A DNA stretch of 64,000 bases. It comes from Lysobacter_C viscosus (lineage in GTDB: Bacteria > Pseudomonadota > Gammaproteobacteria > Xanthomonadales > Xanthomonadaceae). The DNA is taken from positions 124,001 to 188,000 of the forward strand of contig NZ_JBJMAV010000001.1 in NCBI RefSeq assembly GCF_046600715.1, read 5' to 3'. Position numbers and translations under genes: made by a program. The notes under the pieces were generated by a model, which did not search any database, had not been told where the DNA came from, and worked only from the letters and a program-made list of their open reading frames with translations. Positions 19,505-27,569 of this stretch are shown in pieces (within the stretch, counting starts at the first letter, position 1; every line of letters starts with the position of its first letter).

Positions 19505-21259
19505 GTGTTCAATGGACTGAGCGTGACCGAGCACCGGGAGGGCGATGACCTGTTGACGGCCGGCCTGGGCCTCGGCGGCCTGCAGTCGATGGCGCCGCCG
19601 GCCTTTGCCGATGCAACCGCGCCGACTGCACCCGAACTGCGGCGGCGCGCGATATGGAGCAACTGGCGCGGCATCGCCGACCTGTCGCCGGGCGGCGGTT
19701 ACGGCTCGGTCTACGGCAGCGTCGCCAATGTCCCCGGCCGGGAGTTCAGTGCACTGGCACGGTTGGAGGGGGCGCGATACCCGCACCGGGTGCTGGTGCA
19801 GGTGCCCGACGCGTTCGACCACGATCGCCGTTGCGTGGTGGTGGCGCCGGCATCGGGGTCGCGTGGGGTGCACGGCGCGATCGCGGTGGCAGGGGCCTGG
19901 GGCCTGCCCCGGGGCTGCGCGGTCGCGTACACCGACAAGGGTGCGGGCACCGACTATTTCGACCTGGACGCAGGGCAGGGGGTGTCGCTGGACGGACGCA
20001 CCGCGGCGGCCACGGCGGCCGAACTCGCGTTCGCGCCGGACGCGCCCACCGGTAGTGCGGGGGTACGCGGCGTGGCGGTCAAGCACGCGCACTCCGGCGA
20101 CAATCCCGAGGCGGATTGGGGACGGCACGTCCGGCAGGCCGCGCAGTTCGCGCTGCAGGCGTTGGACGAGGCGGTGCCCCAGGCCGCGCCGTTCACCTTC
20201 GACAACACCCGCGTCATCGCGGTGGGTATTTCGAATGGAGGCGGCGCGGTGCTGCGCGCGGCAGAACTGGAAGGCGACTGGCTGGATGCGGTGGTTGCCG
20301 GTGAACCCAGCATCCACGCTGGCGCCACCAGTCTGTACGACTACGCCACCCAGGCGGCGCTGCTGATGCCTTGTGCGCTGCTGGACGCCTCCCTGGGCCC
20401 GCTGCCGCAACCGCCGCACGCCGCGCAAAGCGTCCCGCAGTGGACCGCACGCTGCGCCAGCCTGGCGGCAGCGGGCCTCGTCGAAGGCGCGGACACGGCG
20501 ACCCGGGCGGCTTCGGCGCTGGCGCAACTGCGCGCAACCGGCTGGACTGACGCGGCCCTGCGTGCCGGCGCACTGTCGGTCGGGTTCGACCTGTGGCGTG
20601 CGGTGTCGGTCACCTATGCGTCGGCCTATGGGCGCTATGGCGTCGGCGCGCATCCCTGCGGCTTCGGCTTCGCGGCACTCGACCCGCGCATGGCGCCGCG
20701 CGCGGCAACGCCCGCCGAGCGCGCGGCGTGGTGGTCGGACGGCAGTGGCATCCCACCCGGCGCCGGCGTCGGCATTGTCGATCCCTTGATGGCCGGCCCC
20801 GATGCCATCCCGACGGACCCGACCTTCCCCGGCCTGGTGTGCCTGCGCGACCTGGCGAAGGGAAACGGCGGCGATGCCCTGCGCGTGCGGGCGGGCATCG
20901 AGGAGTTGCGCGCCGCGCCGCCGCGCGAGGGACTGCCCGTAGTGGTGGTGCACGGACGCGACGACGGCCTGATCCCTCTGGCATTGTCGAGCGCGCCGTA
21001 CGTGGCGATGGCGCGACAGGCGGGGCGCGACGTGCGCTTCTGGCAGGTCGGACCGGCCCAGCACTTCGATGCGTTCCTGGCGCTGCCCGACTACGGCGCC
21101 CGCTACGTGCCCCTGCTGCCGTACGTGCATGCCGCGCTGGACCGGGTCGAGGCGTACCTCGATGGCACCGGGACGTTGCCCGCCAACGCGGTCATCGAGG
21201 CCACGCCGCGTGCGAACGGGCAGGCGCTGGAGGCCGCGAACCTCGCGTTGCCGCGCTGA
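19505..21259 (+). CDS. 3-hydroxybutyrate oligomer hydrolase, probably with a frameshifted N-terminus
   Basis: Belongs to the D-(-)-3-hydroxybutyrate oligomer hydrolase family, which cleaves soluble oligomers released from PHB. Visible features are the serine-hydrolase nucleophile region GISNGGGAVLRA, the conserved HAHSGDNPEADWG, GRDDGLIP (acid) and QHFDAFL (His). The 584-residue frame can start only at GTG 19505, inside what should be the mature protein. One frame upstream encodes a lipoprotein signal, TLITGLALALSGCKALAP, with lipobox LSGC. Removing one C from the CCCCC run at 19478-19482 joins the two frames smoothly. No clear start codon precedes that signal, and the region adjoins the truncated regulator. 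The gene may therefore be damaged, or the base may be a sequencing error. Confidence 0.82.
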   Translation: MFNGLSVTEHREGDDLLTAGLGLGGLQSMAPPAFADATAPTAPELRRRAIWSNWRGIADLSPGGGYGSVYGSVANVPGREFSALARLEGARYPHRVLVQVPDAFDHDRRCVVVAPASGSRGVHGAIAVAGAWGLPRGCAVAYTDKGAGTDYFDLDAGQGVSLDGRTAAATAAELAFAPDAPTGSAGVRGVAVKHAHSGDNPEADWGRHVRQAAQFALQALDEAVPQAAPFTFDNTRVIAVGISNGGGAVLRAAELEGDWLDAVVAGEPSIHAGATSLYDYATQAALLMPCALLDASLGPLPQPPHAAQSVPQWTARCASLAAAGLVEGADTATRAASALAQLRATGWTDAALRAGALSVGFDLWRAVSVTYASAYGRYGVGAHPCGFGFAALDPRMAPRAATPAERAAWWSDGSGIPPGAGVGIVDPLMAGPDAIPTDPTFPGLVCLRDLAKGNGGDALRVRAGIEELRAAPPREGLPVVVVHGRDDGLIPLALSSAPYVAMARQAGRDVRFWQVGPAQHFDAFLALPDYGARYVPLLPYVHAALDRVEAYLDGTGTLPANAVIEATPRANGQALEAANLALPR

Positions 21260-21359
21260 CGGTCCACGAGCACGCCGGCGCGCGAACTTGCCCGCTTCAC
21301 GCGCTCTTTGGCACGCTGCGTGGCCACGATCCGCAATCGCCATCGCACGGAGCGCCACC

Positions 21360-21974
21360 ATGCCGCGTCATTTCACGATGCTCCGCGAGTTCCACCTCGC
21401 CGACTGGTTCACCCTCGCCAATGCGTTCTGCGGGACGGGTGCCATCTTCGCGGCGATGCGCTTCCTGCAGGAGGGCGGGGTGCGCGACCTGCTGATCGGC
21501 ATGGCGCTCATCCCGCTGGCCTTCATCTTCGATGCGCTCGATGGCCGCGTTGCGCGTTGGCGCAACTCCGCCTCCACCCTGGGCCGCGAGCTGGACTCGC
21601 TGGCCGACGTGATCTCCTTCGGCGTCGCACCCGCCGCGCTGGCGTACGCGTGCGGCCTGCAGGGCGGTTGGGACTGGGTGGTCCTGAGCTTCTTCGTCGG
21701 TTGCGGGGTCAGCCGCCTGGCGCGCTACAACGTCACCGCCGAACAACTTGCCGGGGAGGAGGGCAAGGTCAGGTACTTCGAGGGCACGCCGATCCCGACC
21801 AGCATGTTCCTGGTGGTCGTGCTGGCGATCGCCGCCTGGCAGGGCGCGCTGGGGCCCGATGTCTGGCTGGGCATGGTGCAGCTGGGCCCGTGGCAGTTCC
21901 ACCCGCTGGTGCTGATGTTCGCGCTGTCGGGCACCCTGATGATCAGCAAGACGCTGCACATCCCCAAGCCCTGA
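21360..21974 (+). CDS. pssA: CDP-diacylglycerol-serine O-phosphatidyltransferase
   Basis: An integral membrane enzyme of the CDP-alcohol phosphatidyltransferase family that makes phosphatidylserine for phosphatidylethanolamine synthesis. The signature DG-x2-AR-x8-G-x3-D-x3-D is complete: DGRVARW, then TLGRELDSLADVISFG. The 204-residue product shows at least five hydrophobic segments. GGAG at 21349-21352 supports the ATG at 21360; the longer frame overlaps the hydrolase gene. It sits between PHA genes, but its chemistry is phospholipid synthesis. A different CDP-alcohol substrate cannot be excluded. Confidence 0.87.
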   Translation: MPRHFTMLREFHLADWFTLANAFCGTGAIFAAMRFLQEGGVRDLLIGMALIPLAFIFDALDGRVARWRNSASTLGRELDSLADVISFGVAPAALAYACGLQGGWDWVVLSFFVGCGVSRLARYNVTAEQLAGEEGKVRYFEGTPIPTSMFLVVVLAIAAWQGALGPDVWLGMVQLGPWQFHPLVLMFALSGTLMISKTLHIPKP

Positions 21975-22080
21975 CGCACGGCTGCCGGGCGGGCGCCAAA
22001 GGGGGCGCGTCGCGGGCGTGCAACATCGGCATTGCTATGATCGCGGCCGGTTTCGGACGGCTCGATCAAGGGAGTGCACG

Positions 22081-23346
22081 ATGGCGAAGGCGGCATCCGG
22101 CGGCAGTGATTTCGAGGCGCTCGCGCGCCAGTACTGGGGCCAGTGGGGCGAGATGATGCGCAGCGCGGCCCCCCCGGCTGCGACCGCCGCACCTTCGATG
22201 CCGGACTGGAACCAGGCCGCGGGATGGTGGTCGCAGATGGCCCGCGGCGCCAGCCAGGCGGCCGAGGCCGAGGACGCCGTGCAGCGCTTCAATGCGCAGG
22301 CGCGTGGCTGGTTCGGGCAGATGCAGCAGTTGGCCGCGCAATTCGCCGGGCGTGATGCCGACGCCGCCGAAGTCGCGCGCACGTGGAAGCAGATGCTCGG
22401 CGGGATGGGCGGCAATCCCTTTGCCGAAGTGTTCTCGCAGATGGGTGGCCCCGGGCAACAGGGTCCCGAAGCCTGGTGGCAACAGGCGCGGCCGATGGTC
22501 GAGGCCCTGCAGCAGCCCGTGAGGCAGTGGGCGCAGGGGCCGGCATTCGGGTTCGCCCGCGAACACCAGGAACGCTGGCAGACGCTGACCCGGGCGCAGC
22601 TCGATGCACAGGCGGCGACCGACGCCTACCAGGCGCTGCTGGGCGAAGCCGGGCAGGATGCGTTCGAGCGCTTCGAGAACCGGCTGGCCGAGCGCAGCGA
22701 ACCCGGTCGCCAGCTGACCTCCGCGCGTGCGCTGTTCGACCTGTGGATCGATGCGGCCGAAGAGGCCTACGCGGAAATCGCGCTGTCGCCCCGGTTCCGC
22801 GAGGTGTACGGCCGGTTCGTCAACGCGCAGATGCGCCTGCGTGCGGCGGTGCAGGGCGAAATCGAACATGCAACCGCCCAGATGGGCATGCCCACGCGCA
22901 CCGAGATCGATGCCGCGCACCGCAAGATCGTGCAGCTGGAGCGCGAATTGCGCCGCGTGCGTGATCGGCTCGACGACAACGACGACAAGGACGACAACCG
23001 GGCCGGGAAGGGCAAGAAAGGCGATAGCGACTCGAAGCCGGTAGGCAGTCCCGCAACGCGTCGCGCGAGCACCGCCAAGTCCAGCCGCTCGACCGGCAAG
23101 CAGGCGGTCAAGAAAAAGGGGTCGAAGAAGAGCGCCAGCGCCGCAGGCACCAAGAGTCCGGCGCGGAAGGCGGCCGCGCGAGCCCCCAAACCGGCCGCAT
23201 CCAAGGCATCCCGGCCGACAGCGGCCACCCCCAAGGCGAAGCCAGCGCGAGCTGCCGCCAAGCGCGCGGCGGTGACCTCAGCCAGCGCGCCGCGCTCCCC
23301 GACCGCACGGGCCAAGCGCCCCGCCAACCGCAAGCAGGCACGCTGA
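22081..23346 (+). CDS. phaE: Class III PHA synthase subunit PhaE with Lys/Ala-rich tail
   Basis: PhaE is the non-catalytic partner of PhaC in class III polyhydroxyalkanoate synthases. Residues 1 to about 300 resemble PhaE: Trp/Gln/Ala-rich helices, QYWGQWGEMM, and the C-terminal FVNAQMRLRAAVQGEIEH with LPTRTEID-like GMPTRTEIDAAHRKI. Unlike typical PhaE, about 115 further residues follow, a Lys/Ala/Pro/Arg/Ser repeat resembling histone H1 or the tails of PhaF phasins and AlgP. The AGGGAG box at 22069-22074 supports ATG 22081. A single base separates its TGA from the phaC ATG, implying coupled translation. The tail suggests binding to DNA or another polyanion. Confidence 0.88.
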   Translation: MAKAASGGSDFEALARQYWGQWGEMMRSAAPPAATAAPSMPDWNQAAGWWSQMARGASQAAEAEDAVQRFNAQARGWFGQMQQLAAQFAGRDADAAEVARTWKQMLGGMGGNPFAEVFSQMGGPGQQGPEAWWQQARPMVEALQQPVRQWAQGPAFGFAREHQERWQTLTRAQLDAQAATDAYQALLGEAGQDAFERFENRLAERSEPGRQLTSARALFDLWIDAAEEAYAEIALSPRFREVYGRFVNAQMRLRAAVQGEIEHATAQMGMPTRTEIDAAHRKIVQLERELRRVRDRLDDNDDKDDNRAGKGKKGDSDSKPVGSPATRRASTAKSSRSTGKQAVKKKGSKKSASAAGTKSPARKAAARAPKPAASKASRPTAATPKAKPARAAAKRAAVTSASAPRSPTARAKRPANRKQAR

Positions 23347-23347
23347 C

Positions 23348-24448
23348 ATGGCCGCAATAGACCTCAACGGACCGATCGGATTCACCCCGGATACGCTGGC
23401 GCAGGAAGCGATGGCGATGCAGGCCAAGCTGCGTGCAGGCCTGGACACGCTGGCTCGCGTCGACGATGTGGACTACGGCGCCACCGAAAAGGAAGAAGTC
23501 TGGCGCGACGGCAAGGTCGCGCTCTACCGCTTCCGTGGCGACACGCTTCCCGGCGGGCACGCGCCCACCGCCAAGGTGCCGTTGCTGATCGCCTACGCGC
23601 TGGTCAACCGGCCCTACATGGTCGACCTGCAATCGGACAAGTCGATCGTGCGGGGCCTGCTGGAGCGCGGCGAGGATGTGTATGTCCTGGATTGGGGCTA
23701 CCCGGACCGTTCCGACCGCTACCTGGAGCTGGAGGACTACATCCAGCGCTTCCTTGGCGGGGCGGTGGACCACCTGCGGCGAAGCCACCGGATGGACGCG
23801 GTCAACCTGCTCGGCATCTGCCAGGGGGGCGCCTTCTCGCTGTGCTATGCCGCGCTCAACCCGGGCAAGGTGCGGAACCTGATCACCATGGTCACCCCGG
23901 TGGATTTCCACACCGAGGACAACATGCTGTCCAACTGGACGCGCGGGCTGGACGTGGACCTGTTCGTGGACACCCTGGGCAACGTACCGGCCGACCTGAT
24001 GAACATGTGCTACCTGACGCTCAAGCCCTGGCGGCTGTTCGTGCAGAAGTACGTGGGGCTGGTGGACATCCTCGACGACAAGGGCGCGGTCGAGGACTTC
24101 CTGCGGATGGAGAAGTGGATCTTCGATTCACCCGACCAGGCCGGCGAAGCGTTCCGACAGTTCATCAAGCAGTTCTACCAGGGCAACGGTTTCGTGCAGG
24201 GTGGCATCGACATCGGCGGGCGCCCGGTGGACCTCGCGCACGTGGGCATGCCGGTGCTCAACATCTTCGCCCTCCAGGACCACCTGGTGCCGCCCGCGTC
24301 ATCGCAGGCGCTGGGAGGCCTGGTCGGCAGTGACGACTACAGCGAGCTCTCGTTCCGTGGTGGCCATATCGGCATCTACGTGTCGGGTCGGGCGCAGCGC
24401 GAGGTGCCGCAGGCCATCCACGACTGGCTGGCAAAGCGCGCCAGCTAG
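23348..24448 (+). CDS. phaC: Class III poly(R)-hydroxyalkanoate synthase, catalytic subunit PhaC
   Basis: Polymerises (R)-3-hydroxyacyl-CoA into PHA at the granule surface together with PhaE. The 366 residues match class III synthases, not the roughly 590 residues of class I. The lipase-like box GICQGG places the catalytic Cys at residue 158; the general-base Asp 311 (LQDHLVP) and His 340 (GGHIGIYV) complete the triad. NRPYMVDLQ and the conserved Trp of LDWGYPD are present. It forms an operon with phaE, and a hydrolase for the oligomers lies upstream. Confidence 0.95.
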   Translation: MAAIDLNGPIGFTPDTLAQEAMAMQAKLRAGLDTLARVDDVDYGATEKEEVWRDGKVALYRFRGDTLPGGHAPTAKVPLLIAYALVNRPYMVDLQSDKSIVRGLLERGEDVYVLDWGYPDRSDRYLELEDYIQRFLGGAVDHLRRSHRMDAVNLLGICQGGAFSLCYAALNPGKVRNLITMVTPVDFHTEDNMLSNWTRGLDVDLFVDTLGNVPADLMNMCYLTLKPWRLFVQKYVGLVDILDDKGAVEDFLRMEKWIFDSPDQAGEAFRQFIKQFYQGNGFVQGGIDIGGRPVDLAHVGMPVLNIFALQDHLVPPASSQALGGLVGSDDYSELSFRGGHIGIYVSGRAQREVPQAIHDWLAKRAS

Positions 24449-24615
24449 CGGGGCGCCTCGCGGCTGGAAGGCGAGTGCACAGCGATGTTCGCCGCCGTGG
24501 AAGGCGGGAGGCGATGCGAGTGGCCTGACCGTGTGCCACCCGGTGGGCCCGGCATGCCACATCGCCATCACGGCGGGTGGCTAGACTCGTGCGTTGACCC
24601 GCAAGGAGCCATTCA

Positions 24616-24816
24616 ATGAGCGAAACCCGTCCCTTCGTCCGTTCCCGCCACGACCGCATGATCGGTGGCGTCGTGGGGGGCTTCGCCCGGCGCTTCGGCT
24701 GGAGTTCCACGTTGCTGCGGGTGCTGTTCGTGATCGTGTCCATCGCCTCGGCGGCATTCCCGGGGATCATCGTGTACCTGCTGCTGTGGCTGCTGATGCC
24801 CGAAGAGGGCGCCTGA
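24616..24816 (+). CDS. PspC-domain small membrane protein
   Basis: A 66-residue protein consisting only of a PspC domain: an N-terminal basic stretch (RSRHDRMIGGVVGGFARRFG) and one hydrophobic hairpin (LLRVLFVIVSIASAAF, IIVYLLLWLLMPEE). PspC proteins take part in envelope-stress signalling, but stand-alone short forms are common and mostly uncharacterised. The ribosome-binding site AAGGAG at 24603-24608 fixes the start. A TAGACT -10-like box lies at 24582-24587. The next gene overlaps its end. Confidence 0.85.
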   Translation: MSETRPFVRSRHDRMIGGVVGGFARRFGWSSTLLRVLFVIVSIASAAFPGIIVYLLLWLLMPEEGA

Positions 24817-25253
24817 GTCCCATCCGCGCCGCGCTGCTTGCCGCCGGCGTGGCCTGGACCGTGCCCAATACCCTCGTCGGGCTGCTGGCCGGCATCGCCG
24901 GCATGCCGCTGGGCTCGCGGGTGCGGCTGAGCCGGCGCGAACTTGCGCTGGTGTTCCAACACTGGCCGTGGGGCCCCGGGGGAGCGATCACCCTGGGCAA
25001 CGTCATCCTGCACACCGGCCCGGACCTCGACTGCCCCTGCAGTACGTACGCGCATCGCGCCGGCCATGCACGCGAGGACGCGATCAACCTGGCCGACCAC
25101 GAGCGGGCCCACGTCTTCCAGTACATGGCGCTGGGGCCGCTGTTCCTGCCGCTTTACCTGCTGTGCGGCGGAATCAGCGTGCGCAACCGCTTCGAGCGTG
25201 CGGCCGACCGCTACGCCGCTACAGGGGCGGGTTGGTGGCCCTGGCCGGGCTGA
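24786..25253 (+). CDS. Hypothetical protein with HExxH-like segment
   Basis: I do not recognise this protein. The frame gives about 155 residues from a GTG at 24786 that overlaps the 3' end of the PspC gene by 31 bases; other starts are possible since no ATG is available. It has a hydrophobic N-terminus (AALLAAGVAWTVPNTLVG). The segment DHERAHVFQYMALGPLFLPLY contains HExxH in the form HERAH, which could bind metal but is not proof of a peptidase. The C-terminal RNRFERAADRYAA is conserved-looking. Coding bias and lack of stops support it as real. Confidence 0.6.
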   Translation: MAADARRGRLSPIRAALLAAGVAWTVPNTLVGLLAGIAGMPLGSRVRLSRRELALVFQHWPWGPGGAITLGNVILHTGPDLDCPCSTYAHRAGHAREDAINLADHERAHVFQYMALGPLFLPLYLLCGGISVRNRFERAADRYAATGAGWWPWPG

Positions 25254-25318
25254 ATGGGCAGGCCTACCGGAAGGCTCACGAAAACTTGATTCGCCGCTAA
25301 CACCCGCCGGCGTAGAGT

Positions 25319-25443
25319 CGGGGTCGTCAGAGAAAAACCAGCAGGACGAAAGTCGCAACGACGGACGTTCCACTGGAACCGCTCTGGCGCGGAAGGCTCA
25401 GCCACCCGGGATTCAAAACCCCGAAGCCTGAGCCTTCTTTTTT
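25319..25443 (+). ncRNA. Possible small RNA with intrinsic terminator
   Basis: The 327-bp gap before the tRNA contains no convincing reading frame but ends in a strong terminator, and the tract 25325-25395 is less GC-skewed and A-rich (AGAGAAAAACCAGC) than the surrounding genes. A TAGAGT -10-like box lies at 25313-25318, with TTGATT at 25286-25291 spaced rather widely (21 bp). The likely transcript is about 120 nt. The C-rich stretch CCACCCGGG lies in the loop of the terminator hairpin, a place where xanthomonad sRNAs often carry C-rich pairing loops. It could instead be only the 3' end of the preceding gene. Confidence 0.4.
25393..25443 (+). terminator. Rho-independent terminator with large loop
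   Basis: AAGGCTCAG (25393-25401) pairs with CTGAGCCTT (25428-25436), followed by CTTTTTT. The 26-base loop contains CCACCCGGG and CCCCG, so it can fold further. It ends transcription from the PspC side or from the possible small RNA. Confidence 0.85.
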
Positions 25444-25580
25444 GCGCGTCGGTTCCGTGCAGCGTCCTCACCCCCGCGTGGGCGCCCCGACCCACCAAGC
25501 CCCCGGCCAGCGTCCGTGCCAGCCCATGAAAAAACGGCGATGGCGGGAGTGCGCGGCGCGGCTATATACTGCGCGGCCGC

Positions 25581-25667
25581 GCCGGAGTGGCGGAATCGGT
25601 AGACGCAGCGGACTCAAAATCCGCCGCCCTTAAAAGCGTGTGGGTTCGAGTCCCACCTCCGGCACCA
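25581..25667 (+). tRNA. tRNA-Leu (anticodon CAA)
   Basis: An 87-nt type II tRNA including the encoded CCA. The acceptor stem GCCGGAG pairs with CTCCGGC. The D arm is TGGCGGAATCGGTAGACGCA, typical for leucine. The anticodon stem-loop GCGGA-CTCAAAA-TCCGC gives anticodon CAA, which reads UUG. A long variable arm and the T loop GTTCGAGTC follow. A TATACT -10 box lies at 25565-25570. Confidence 0.97.
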
Positions 25668-25861
25668 GGTCTCACGATGCAGCCCCCGGGTACCCAGCGC
25701 AGGTCGCGACCCGACCACGCGCGGCGAACCGCGACGCGGATACGTATGCGGGATGGGGCTTTCGCCCCGACCGTCCGTCGTGTGGGCCGGCAGGTTCTCC
25801 CGGCCGCACCGTCCATGTCGACGGCAATGCAGTGCAATGTGCCGCCGCGCAACGTGGCACC

Positions 25862-26632
25862 ATGGTGCGTATGACCGTCCCCGATCCCATCGACCTGGCC
25901 CGGCTCAGGCGCAGCTGTGCCAAGTGCTCGCTGCACGAGCTGTGCGTGCCGGCGGGGGTCAATGCCGACGAGCTTCGGCAGCTGGAGCGGATCGTGCAAC
26001 GGAACCGGCGTATCGAGCGGGGTGAACGCCTGTTCTGGCCGGGCGCGCCGCTCGCGGGGGTGTACGTGGCACGGGAGGGTGCCTTCAAGACCACGGTGAT
26101 CGACGAGTCGGGCGAGGAGCAGGTCCTGGGGTTCCACCTGCCCGGGGAAGTGATCGGACTGGACGCGATGGGCACCGGTGTTCACCGCTGCGAGGCCGTC
26201 GCGCTGGCCACGGCCGAGGTGTGCGAGATCCCGTTCGCGCAGCTGACCGCGGTGGCGGCGCAATTGCCCTCGCTGCAGCAGCAGCTGATGCGCGTGATCG
26301 GGCAGGGCGTGGATCGCGACCAGGTCCACCTCGGCGTGCTGGTGCGACGCCAGGCCAACGAGCGCGTCGCACTGTTCCTGCACGGCCTGGGCGAGCGACT
26401 GCGCACCGCAGGCCAGTCCGCGACCCGGATCCGCCTGCCCATGAGTCGCGAGGACATCGCCCGCTACCTCGGCCTGGCGCTGGAGACCGTCAGCCGCGGG
26501 TTTTCGCGCCTGCAGGAAGACGGCGTGATCGAAGTGACCGGTCGCCAGGTGGAAGTGGTGGACGCCGCCCTCCTCGCGCGGCTGGCGCACGGCGTTGAGG
26601 AGCGCGTGCCGCGCCGGGGTCGCATCGCCTGA
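25862..26632 (+). CDS. anr: Anaerobic regulator of the Crp/Fnr family (Anr)
   Basis: An oxygen-sensing transcription factor. N-terminal cysteines at 19, 22 and 28 (CAKCSLHELC) plus Cys 110 (GVHRCEAV) match the four ligands of the [4Fe-4S] cluster in Fnr/Anr. The cyclic-nucleotide-like fold (GERLFWPG) and a C-terminal helix-turn-helix, with recognition region ETVSRGFSRLQ, follow; E-SR is the pattern that reads TTGAT half-sites. The start is ATG 25862 or ATG 25871; no strong ribosome-binding site separates them. Sites of this type lie upstream of ccoN, nirK, the ubiT fusion and other genes in the window, so this protein is their likely regulator. Confidence 0.93.
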   Translation: MVRMTVPDPIDLARLRRSCAKCSLHELCVPAGVNADELRQLERIVQRNRRIERGERLFWPGAPLAGVYVAREGAFKTTVIDESGEEQVLGFHLPGEVIGLDAMGTGVHRCEAVALATAEVCEIPFAQLTAVAAQLPSLQQQLMRVIGQGVDRDQVHLGVLVRRQANERVALFLHGLGERLRTAGQSATRIRLPMSREDIARYLGLALETVSRGFSRLQEDGVIEVTGRQVEVVDAALLARLAHGVEERVPRRGRIA

Positions 26633-26647
26633 CCGCGCGGCGGCCAC

Positions 26648-27367
26648 TCAGCCGCCCGGAATGCAGCCCAGGGCATGAAGCGCAGGGCCGATGACGGGCA
26701 GGGCGCCCAGCCATGGCGCGGCCATCGTTACCAGTCCCACGCCCATCACCAGGGCGCCGCCGGCGCGGCGGGTAGTGGCGGCATGCCGGCCCTGCAGTGC
26801 GCGCGCGCCGGTCCAGGCCAGCGGCACCATCAGCGGCAGCGTGCCCAGGCCGAACGCGGCCATCGTCAGTGCACCGTTGCGCGCGTCGGCCTGCAACCAC
26901 GCCGCCGCAAGCACTGCACCACTGAGGCCGCACGGCATCCAGCCCCACAGCGCGCCCAGCCCGATGCGCTTCCACGCCCGGTCCGCCGGCATCAGCGCAC
27001 GTTGAAGGGGTCGCAGCCGGTTCCACAGCGCGACCCCGGGCCGGACGGTGCCCAGGCGCAGGCGGCGCTCGGACCAGAGCCGCCAACCGATTGCCACCAT
27101 CACCATGCCCAGCAGGAAACGCAGGGCCGGCCCCAGCCATTCGAGTTGCGCCACCGCAACGATCCCGTGGCCAACGCCGCCGGCGATCGCGCCGGCAGCG
27201 GAATAGCCGGCCACCCGCCCCAGGTTGGACTGCACCGCCGCCGCCAGGCCGCCACCGCCGACGCTCGACAGTCCGGTGGCGATGCCGCCGCACATGGCGA
27301 TGCAGTGCAGCCCGCCCAGCGCACCGGCGCTGGCCGCGGCCATCAGGGTCAGCCAGTCAATCGGCAT
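26648..27367 (-). CDS. Sulfite exporter TauE/SafE-like membrane protein of the cbb3 assembly cluster
   Basis: A polytopic membrane protein of 239 residues with about six helices. The motif GGLHCIAMCGG near the N-terminus and GWMPCGLSGAVL in the middle match the UreH/CcdA-like group often named sulfite exporter TauE/SafE family. The paired Cys in the motifs suggest copper or thiol handling, and genes of this type often follow ccoS. The start overlaps the end of ccoS by 11 bp. It converges with anr across 15 bp. Its exact role in cytochrome oxidase assembly is not established from sequence. Confidence 0.85.
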   Translation of the reverse strand: MPIDWLTLMAAASAGALGGLHCIAMCGGIATGLSSVGGGGLAAAVQSNLGRVAGYSAAGAIAGGVGHGIVAVAQLEWLGPALRFLLGMVMVAIGWRLWSERRLRLGTVRPGVALWNRLRPLQRALMPADRAWKRIGLGALWGWMPCGLSGAVLAAAWLQADARNGALTMAAFGLGTLPLMVPLAWTGARALQGRHAATTRRAGGALVMGVGLVTMAAPWLGALPVIGPALHALGCIPGG

Positions 27368-27569
27368 CGTCGCGTCCGCCGGCCCTGTCTCGCCCGGGGG
27401 CGCTGTCCGGATTGGGCAGGGGCTTCTCGCGGGGGTCGTCGCAGAGGATGTCGAGCGAAGGCGTATCCAGATCGTCGAACTGGCCCCGACGCACCGCCCA
27501 CACGAACGCCCACACGGCGACGCCCAGCAACACCATGCTGATCGGCACCAGCATCAGCAGGATGCTCAT
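27357..27569 (-). CDS. ccoS: cbb3-type cytochrome oxidase assembly protein CcoS
   Basis: A 70-residue single-span membrane protein needed for metal insertion into cbb3 oxidase. The start MSILLMLVPISMVLLGVAV and the following AFVWAVRRGQFDDLDTP are the CcoS signature; in most CcoS the latter part is W-x-QFDDLD. Its ATG overlaps the ccoI stop (ATGA), so translation is coupled. The tail after residue 45 (REKPLPNPD) is longer than in short homologues. Confidence 0.96.
   Translation of the reverse strand: MSILLMLVPISMVLLGVAVWAFVWAVRRGQFDDLDTPSLDILCDDPREKPLPNPDSAPGRDRAGGRDDAD

Noticed and set aside
21297..21959. A 220-residue minus-strand frame opposite pssA
   Set aside because: Antisense of a membrane protein gene with Gln/Arg-rich product; a typical GC shadow.
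25211..25498. A 95-residue minus-strand frame over the sRNA region
   Set aside because: It crosses the terminator and has no ribosome-binding site or family resemblance.
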